DNA of 64,000 bases from the NCBI GenBank assembly GCA_023935145.1, contig CM043699.1:130758036-130822035 (forward strand). Direction: 5' to 3'. The stretch is from Bretschneidera sinensis. Its lineage: Eukaryota > Streptophyta > Magnoliopsida > Brassicales > Akaniaceae. Each line of letters begins with the position of its first letter. Within the stretch, counting starts at the first letter, position 1. Of the stretch, positions 59,501 through 64,000 are shown one piece after another. The position numbers and the translations under genes were made by a program. Below the pieces are notes generated by a model that ran no database searches, was not told the DNA's origin, and worked only from the letters and a program-made list of their open reading frames with translations.

Positions 59501-62500
59501 AGCCTGTTGACAGTCTTCTGTCCAAACGAAGTTTATTATCTTTCTGATGGCTCTAAAGAAGAGAAGCCACCTTTCCGCAGATTTAGACATGAAGTGGTTA
59601 AGGGCCGCTACTCGCCCAGTGAGTAATTGCACTTCTTTCACCATTCCAGGGGGATTATGTCGATGATAGCCTTTATTTTTTTGAGCTGGCTTTTATCTCT
59701 CTTTGGGTGACCATAAAACCCAAGAACTTTCCTTTGGTTACTCCGAATGCGCATTTCGCCAAGTTTAGCTTCATTTTGTGTCTGCATAACACTTCGAACA
59801 CCTCTCCTAAGTCGGAGTTATGGTTTCTTGCTTTGATACTTTTAACTAACATGTCATCCACATAGACTTCCATATTCCTCATGTCTGCCCATGGAAGATC
59901 TTGTTCACCAACCTTTGATAAGTTGCGCCGGTGTTTTTATGCCCGAATGACATGACCTTATAACAGTACAACCTTTGACCAGTGACGAAGGCGATTTTGT
60001 TTGATTATACCCGGAATAACCCGTCTATGAAGGTGAAGAGCTCATACCCTGAAGTAGCATCGACCAGTTGATCGATTCGTGGTAGAGGGAAGCTATTCTT
60101 TGGGCAAGCTTAGTTTTTCGGATCATTACCACGTTTGATACCCAGTTGGGGTAATTTGCTTCCCGGAAGAATCCGACCTCGAGCAACTTGTCTACCTCTG
60201 ACTTGATAGCGGCTTGTCATTCTGGGGAGAATGTATTTTTCTTTTGAACAACAGGTTTATGTCCTGGATCTACATTTAGTCTGTGTTCAATAGTTTTGGG
60301 CATTCTTCGGTGTCATGTTCGTGATTCCTATGGAATCGGCACCATTTACTCTAGTCTCCATTGAGGTGTTGTGGCTTAGAGGACCACTAGAGGACTGACA
60401 TGTTCTGAAGTTGCATCAAGATGTTGGTTCTGGATGCGTAGAGGGGGGTGAAGCTATCAAATTGGGTTTGAGTCTTATATCTACCTTTTTGGTAGGGTCT
60501 TTTGGCTGTCTCTCTGTGGGGGTCGACGTCTTTCCTTTTCTTTTCTTTTTTTCTGTCTCCCATTCTCTTTCTTTTCGGAAGTCTTGGTCATCCTCAGCTA
60601 ACATGTACTTCTTGGCTCGGGCCAGGACCTCATTCATATCTTTAGGCAGATGCTTGGTGAGTTTGGAGCTAAAGACCCTGAATCTTAGTCCGGTTTTGAA
60701 TGCCAGCATTTGGACGTTGGGATCAAGGTCAGTGATCTCCCAAGTAGCAGTGTTGAATCTTGATATGTAGGCCCGAAGCCTCTCCCCTCGATGTTAACCG
60801 ATGTTGAATAGGCTCTCAAAAGTTTTTTTCGGCCCCTTGCTATTAAGAAAGTGGGAAGCAAAGGTGTAGCTGAGCTTTCTGAAATTGCCAATGCTTGTTG
60901 GCTTCAAACGTGAATATCACATGCCGGCAACTTTCTCCAGCGTTAAGGGGAAATACGGCACATGATTGGGTCAGAATGTTGGTGCAGTGTCATGGTTGTT
61001 TTGTAATGCTGTAAGTGGTCTAGGGGGTCTACCGAACTGTTATACACTTTGATTTGCGGTATTCTAAAGCTAGGCGGGAGTAGGGTCTCAAGGACCTCCT
61101 GTGTGAACCAGGGGGGATCTTGGACATTGAGCTCGTCTAGGATGCTGTGACTTCGGTGTTTGAGGGCTCTATCGATTTTTTCTTTCATCTCTTCGATTCG
61201 CCTATCTAGGTTGGGGATGCTTTTGGAGGAGCTCTCTTTAGACCGACCGACGCAAGGTAGTGAGGGTTCGATGGGTGGAATGGTTGTCAACTGGGAGCCT
61301 ATCACAGGAAGATCCAGTTTTCCTAGGATTATGGTGAGAGGGTGGAGGTGAGGGTTGTCGGCTTCCCTTCCGGACCTTAGTGGCCAAGTTAGTTATCAAC
61401 CGAGAGAGCTCTTGGAACTGGGCTTGGGTTACCAGTGCGGTTGGATGTTCTGTGGTCGTCCTCCCATGGTCGGGGGAATCCATCCCCGAGTGGTGAGGGC
61501 GTTGCTCTCTGAGAGGGGCTTGTCGATCCAACCCAGGGGTCATGGGTTCAGATATTGTGGGGAACCTTGACCTGAATTGTTGGCTGTGGGTGTGGCTCCA
61601 AATGGGCGCGGAGCATGCCCCGGTGGCTCCCTTGCTACTTTTTTAACGGCGTTTCTGGGTGGCATGGCAACAGATGAGTTCTTTACGCTTCTTCACTTTT
61701 ACTATTCAGTGAGAGATTGATTATTTTGCACGGACGACGCCAATTTATTGATACCTAGAATAATTTGCTGAGTTGGAGGCTGGGGAACCTGCACAATAGG
61801 ACAGGTGAACTTAGAGAGTCATCGAAGGAGAATGAGGGTGATGCTTCTTAGGACACCCTGACGTTCTTGTTAGTGTGGGGTTTTGAGACAATGAGAGAGT
61901 TATAATCTGAATCTTTGGTAATAGGATTGTAAAAATTGAAGATAATCATGTCTTGCATACCTTTGGGCCTTTTATAGGGTTTCTGAGGTAAGCTGGTCAC
62001 ATGACCGGGATGGTGAAATCCCCAAGATCTCGCTTCTCTGCTAAGAGATCTCGGTTACGTGTTTAGATGAAACTTTGTCCGTCATGCTTATGCTTCGACG
62101 GTTGCGTCACTTACTCGCTCTGCATGTCCTCCTATTATAGGATGGAGGTCAACCCACGTGTCATCAACTTATGGGGAGAAGTGGTTCCACGTGTCATCAG
62201 TTTGTAGGTAAGTGCCTTTACTGGCTGTATCAACATGAAACCTAAAGATCGACGTGAGCAAAAGAGCTAATGAAAATTGATTAATTGCAGTGCGCCTGCT
62301 GCAGGTTGTCAATACAATCTGCTCTTCTAACTCGATCTTAAATTAGCTATGGACTTAGGAGGGTGGTAATGATAGTAATATAGAAAGACACTTTTTCTTC
62401 TTTTTTTTCTCCTTATTCGTCGATAGACACAGTTTATGAAATTCCTATAACTAAAAATTAGACTAAACACTTTTTAAATGATTTATTAAAATAATAATTT

Positions 62501-62650
62501 CTTTTCAAAACTCCCAATTTAAAGAAATTAAAGAGAAAAAGAATTAGGTAAATTCAATTAATTCTTTCATTATTTAAATTTTGTTCTCCTTACTTCAAAA
62601 TTAATTTAAGAGCGATCTTTCTTTTTCATTTCCATGAGTGTTTCTGTTTT

Positions 62651-62703
<53 letters not shown>

Positions 62704-63463
62704 TTAAAAAAGAAGAGTGCTATATGTAGTGTGCAACCTCCAATTTCTTTATCCTTATTTCATTCCTATGTAATATCATTACTGTAATTATGAAAACAAA
62801 AATAGAAGAAAAGCAAAGCCTGTTCGCTTACCATATGGCGAGAGAATCCAAAGCCAATTCAGGGTTATCTAACAATCCTGCCAGTAGAACCAAAATCTGA
62901 AAATACCACGTCTCTAAGCATAGCATCACAGCCGATGCAGCCGATAGCTTGAAGAACCCCATCAACCCAGAAAATGCTTGTAGGCCAAACCCATCCCACG
63001 TATGCCTGCATTTCTCGCTGTTACCTACGTATAAAATTTGAGCCAATACAACAATCCACCATGACAAGCTCAGCACCAACGATGCACCCAACAAGCCAAA
63101 CCCAAATTTGAAAACCACCAGCCAAGTTAGCAAGAGATGCACAACTAGTGTACCGGCCGATATGTAAGCGCTAGGGGCAACTATGCTTTGCGCCTGTAAA
63201 AATTTCTGTATAGGAAAATTTATTGCATATGCGAAGATTTGAGGTATTAGGCCGTAGACGTACACGGCCGCAGCTGAAGAAATCTCTGGTGATTGGCCTA
63301 TTTGAATCAAAATCGGTTTAGAGAAGACGTAGATGATGGTAAGCAAGATCCCAGTTAACGTGAGTACAAAAGTTGATCTTTGAAGATATATGCCTAATGT
63401 TTCGTATTTCCCTGCACCGTATGCTTGTCCACATAGTGTCTCCACAGCACTCCCCATTCCCAA
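36487..63463 (-). CDS. DTX: MATE-family efflux transporter (DETOXIFICATION), exons 2-7; first exon beyond the right edge
   Basis: Minus-strand exons: 62832-63463, 38444-38500, 37362-37600, 37136-37254, 36779-36865 and 36487-36564 (632, 57, 239, 119, 87, 78 nt), totalling 1212 nt or 403 residues and a TGA, with all phases matching and GT..AG sites. Diagnostic segments: [77 protein letters not shown]. It is a multi-pass proton- or sodium-coupled exporter of metabolites or xenobiotics at the tonoplast or plasma membrane. The family is about 490-500 residues, so roughly 90 residues (the first membrane segments) are missing. The second intron in view, 38501-62831 (24,331 bp), is filled by three nested retrotransposons. 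The reading frame is intact. Confidence 0.93.
38829..39319 (-). repeat. Tat2 3' LTR
   Basis: 491 bp copy with intact TG..CA ends and TATAAAAGG on the minus strand near 39060-39050. Confidence 0.9.
39420..39955. repeat. 48-bp tandem array, about 10 copies (Tat2 3' region)
   Basis: Units such as GAGCATATGACAAGCAGTCC followed by ATATGCTCGGCCTTGGAGGC recur every 48 bp (for example 39577 and 39625), with drift and one shortened copy near 39660. Because 48 is divisible by three, a minus-strand frame reads through it as 16-residue repeats; I take that as an artefact. Confidence 0.9.
39965..40195. repeat. About 40-bp tandem array, about 6 copies (Tat2 3' region)
   Basis: Units contain TTGGACCTCCTAGTGGGC and TTTTAAGGCTTCCCTTC. 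It follows the 48-bp array directly but has an unrelated sequence. Confidence 0.85.
40471..40479 (+). promoter_or_regulatory. TATA box of the Tat2 reverse ORF
   Basis: TATATAAGG, 220 bp upstream of the ATG at 40691 and pointing opposite to the element's gag-pol. It matches the decayed version in Tat1. Confidence 0.6.
40691..41436 (+). pseudogene. Tat2 reverse ORF, N-terminal part
   Basis: Starts [20 protein letters not shown], breaks after about 40 residues, then continues with a segment containing [35 protein letters not shown] and [11 protein letters not shown]. These align with the Tat1 reverse ORF. It runs into A-rich sequence at the truncated edge of Del2. Protein family: plant 'putative gypsy type transposon'; the role is unknown. 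Confidence 0.75.
41437..43141 (+). repeat. Del2 5' LTR (truncated)
   Basis: Begins in an A-run where the Tat2 reverse ORF stops, so the exact left boundary is uncertain by about 15 bp. It ends GGGTCGTTACA. It has fewer copies of the AACCGTGACAGCC-type internal unit than the 3' LTR. Confidence 0.85.
43146..43157 (+). other. Del2 primer-binding site
   Basis: TGGTATCAGAGC, tRNA-iMet type, five bases after the LTR end. Confidence 0.85.
43240..45023 (+). pseudogene. Del2 gag and protease remnants
   Basis: Short pieces in several frames. The clearest is the protease motif VDLGATHSF near 44479-44505, preceded by a partial CxxxGH-like knuckle. Numerous stops. Confidence 0.65.
45024..46323 (+). repeat. 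Athila-like 5' LTR
   Basis: 1300 bp; contains a TATAAATAG element near 45542. Confidence 0.9.
46474..47600 (+). pseudogene. Athila-like gag, broken
   Basis: A first frame, 46474-46821, starts [20 protein letters not shown]. After a frameshift the retrotransposon gag core follows ([26 protein letters not shown]) with TGA, TAA and TGA interruptions. The last frame, 47175-47600, includes the zinc knuckle [14 protein letters not shown]. Gag would package the RNA. Confidence 0.85.
48249..49052 (+). CDS. Athila-like aspartic protease frame
   Basis: An open frame of 267 codons. It contains [20 protein letters not shown], the active-site loop of retrotransposon aspartic proteases (D-x-G, here DLG), a flap-like region and [14 protein letters not shown]. 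It continues into a linker but stops before any RT. The preceding 47601-48248 has gag-to-protease linker pieces in broken frames. Just after the stop comes the conserved post-pol sequence seen in Athila elements (GATGTAAAACTTAGCACTC), so RT to integrase has been lost. Confidence 0.75.
   Translation: MTFLTEQASAVIDSKTPPKYKDPGCPTVAYQIRNKSCGQALLDLGASVNLMPYSMYLQLGLNEIKPTSVVIQLADRLVRKPRGIVEDVLLQIDNFYYPVDFLVLDTVSMVNIEFKIPLILRRPFLATANALINYRNDLMKLSFGNRTLEVNAFKVSRQSHEEDECFDTYMVDKLNLEDEHIKDNSKFSHNNFDFDDSIIYPHTVNVVDVFDESQGFIKKSWQPCFEESLERSHLGMGIKYPTNDSKWATSRTLEPHVVDFKYSLPKD
49053..50740 (+). other. Athila-like 3' non-coding region
   Basis: Post-pol region with T- and A-runs and TTAAGTTGGGGGTGGAGG near 49376, which looks like an internal polypurine tract. 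No env-like frame could be recognised. Confidence 0.55.
50741..51866 (+). repeat. Athila-like 3' LTR
   Basis: 1126 bp; lacks a segment of about 170 bp present in the 5' LTR (after GTTTGGGT near 45862), plus scattered substitutions. Confidence 0.9.
51867..54368 (+). pseudogene. Del2 RT, RNase H and integrase remnants
   Basis: RT resumes after the Athila insertion: [18 protein letters not shown] at 52091 onward, then [15 protein letters not shown] and [18 protein letters not shown]. RNase H traces lie near 52680-52900 and integrase traces near 53450-53620 ([15 protein letters not shown]). Many stops and frameshifts. Confidence 0.75.
54369..56282 (+). repeat. Del2 3' LTR
   Basis: 1914 bp. Contains about four units of roughly 38 bp with GTGACAGCCAGTATATGCTA-like sequence (55495-55640), the counterpart of the arrays in the Del1 LTRs. 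Confidence 0.88.
56283..57201 (+). pseudogene. Tat2 reverse ORF, C-terminal part
   Basis: Downstream of Del2 the plus strand resumes with broken frames, then [20 protein letters not shown] and an acidic stretch, matching the Tat1 tail [21 protein letters not shown] possible intron with an acceptor near 56640 (TGTGCTTCAG) is present but not resolved. Confidence 0.65.
57328..61665 (-). pseudogene. Tat2 gag-pol, degenerate with internal deletions
   Basis: Gag starts near 61665 ([13 protein letters not shown]). Readable pieces are the gag core (60943-61305; 60416-60709, with [14 protein letters not shown]), then a zinc-knuckle-like end HDTEEC that runs directly into the RT start (near 60300), so the end of gag and the protease are gone. 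RT has YVDDMLVKS near 59850. RNase H pieces follow at 59025-59525, the second RNase H near 58770-59000, the integrase zinc region at 58165-58653 and the core near 57800-58160 (AIDYFTKWV; the second catalytic aspartate region reads ITNNGKQFD). It ends [11 protein letters not shown]. Multiple stops. Confidence 0.88.
61746..62232 (-). repeat. Tat2 5' LTR
   Basis: 487 bp, TGATACAGCC start on the minus strand, TATAAAAGG box at 61976-61968. Its inner end has changed (TATTGATACC where the other copy has TGTTGATGTC on the plus strand). It differs clearly from the 3' LTR, suggesting an older insertion. Confidence 0.9.
62238..62831 (-). other. MATE intron between Tat2 and exon 2, with an (AT)n microsatellite
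   Basis: About 600 bp of AT-rich intron; an uninterrupted (AT) run of about 23 units lies at 62655-62700, 130 bp from the exon 2 donor. Nothing else seen. Confidence 0.75.
62832..63463 (-). CDS. DTX: MATE gene exon 2
   Basis: Preceded by an acceptor AAACAG and starting TTG-GGA-ATG-GGG; ends GCC-ATA-TG before GTAAGC. It encodes about half of the transporter, from the [13 protein letters not shown] motif to LALDSLAI. Confidence 0.92.
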
Positions 63464-63792
63464 CTGTTTCATTTCAATGAATTAATAATACTAACAAAGA
63501 AATCAAATCATCAGATTAACATTTATGGTATATACATTAAAGAAAAAATTAAGCTTGAGGGGACATATATATATATACATTAAAGAAAAAATATCTATAT
63601 TATTAAAGAAAATAAAATAAAAGATAAAAAATATTTTTACGCACTTAAGAAATTTTATAGTCATGAGAAATAAGAAAAATCTACTGTATAAAAAGGATCA
63701 AAGTGTCAAACTCAAAAGAACAAATATCCCACTCCTCGTACATTTTTAATTTTCTATGCACTCTTAATCATTTCTTGAGTTGAGAAGATTTT

Positions 63793-64000
63793 GACTTTAG
63801 TATAGGAAAGTCCATCCAAAAATCCTCAAAAATCAACAGATCCAATCTCTCTTACATGCAACCATCTTTTCAATTTCGGCATCAACAATTCCCATTTCAT
63901 TACTGGAGCGGACTTTAGTATAGGAAAGTCCATCCAAAAATCCTCAAAAATCAACAGATCCAGTCTCTCTTACATGCAACCGTCTTTTCAATTTCGGCAT
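63793..64000. repeat. 90-bp direct repeat, 118-bp spacing, reaching the window edge
   Basis: The unit GACTTTAGTATAGGAAAGTC ... TTTCAATTTCGGCAT occurs at 63793-63882 and 63911-64000 with only two or so differences. The array may continue beyond the window, in the first intron of the MATE gene. Confidence 0.88.

Larger units (their letters stand above)
38829..62232 (-). mobile_element. Tat-type Ty3/gypsy element (Tat2) inside the MATE intron
   Basis: LTRs are 38829-39319 (491 bp, 3') and 61746-62232 (487 bp, 5'), with flanking duplication ACATG (38824-38828 and 62233-62237). On the minus strand it begins TGATACAGCC, like Tat1's TGATACGGCC. The primer site TTGGCGTCGTCCGTGC lies beside the right LTR. 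The polypurine tract GAAGAAGTGGGAGG borders the left LTR. Total 23.4 kb, about 8.6 kb without the nested Del2. It has the sense orientation of the MATE gene. Internal deletions remove the protease and part of RT. Confidence 0.92.

Noticed and set aside
62655..62700. (AT)n run as a regulatory or origin element
   Set aside because: Simple microsatellite in an intron; no supporting motif nearby.

Overview
This is plant nuclear DNA, most likely from a woody eudicot; the species cannot be fixed from the sequence alone. The evidence is spliced genes with canonical GT..AG introns (a plastid ribosomal protein, a plant HMG-box protein, a MATE transporter and a glutamate receptor-like gene), AT-rich intergenic DNA, and LTR retrotransposons with plant-type primer-binding sites. 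About 44 kb of the 64 kb is retrotransposon, and almost all of it sits inside introns of two genes.

Layout, left to right. 1-400: first coding exon of a glutamate receptor-like gene on the minus strand, continuing off the left edge. 400-6.7 kb: AT-rich DNA, then a 5'UTR-like leader and a broken 3' fragment of a group-4 sulfate transporter gene with an in-frame TAG. 6859-30728: RPL6, the nuclear gene for plastid ribosomal protein uL6c (plus strand, three exons, 223 residues). Its 22.5-kb first intron holds a complete 21-kb Tat-type Ty3/gypsy element (7116-28114, duplication CAACA). That element is interrupted by a 9.6-kb Del/Tekay-type element with 2.6-kb LTRs (13796-23348, duplication TATTG). 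31.7-32.0 kb: a foldback element. 32489-34493: a six-exon HMGB gene (minus strand, 148 residues). 34.5-36.5 kb: intergenic DNA with a perfect hairpin and degenerate AT-rich repeats. 36487 to beyond 63463: a MATE/DETOXIFICATION efflux gene (minus strand, exons 2-7 in the window). Its 24.3-kb intron holds a second Tat element (38829-62232, duplication ACATG), which contains a Del-type element (about 41437-56282), which contains an Athila-like gag-protease element (45024-51866).

The host genes look intact: exon phases add up exactly for RPL6, HMGB and the visible MATE exons. The mobile elements are all broken in coding capacity, but termini, primer sites, polypurine tracts and most target-site duplications can be read. 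The two large introns share one architecture. In each, a Tat element lies in the sense orientation of the host gene and carries an oppositely directed ORF near its 3' end. In each, a Del element of one family has landed inside that reverse ORF, in the ORF's direction. Both Tat elements also carry unrelated tandem-repeat arrays next to their 3' LTR.

The most interesting observations are the two giant intron assemblies, the reverse ORF with its own TATA-like element and a probable intron, the tandem arrays as possible satellite seeds, and a Del element whose LTRs are nearly identical while its coding region is dead.
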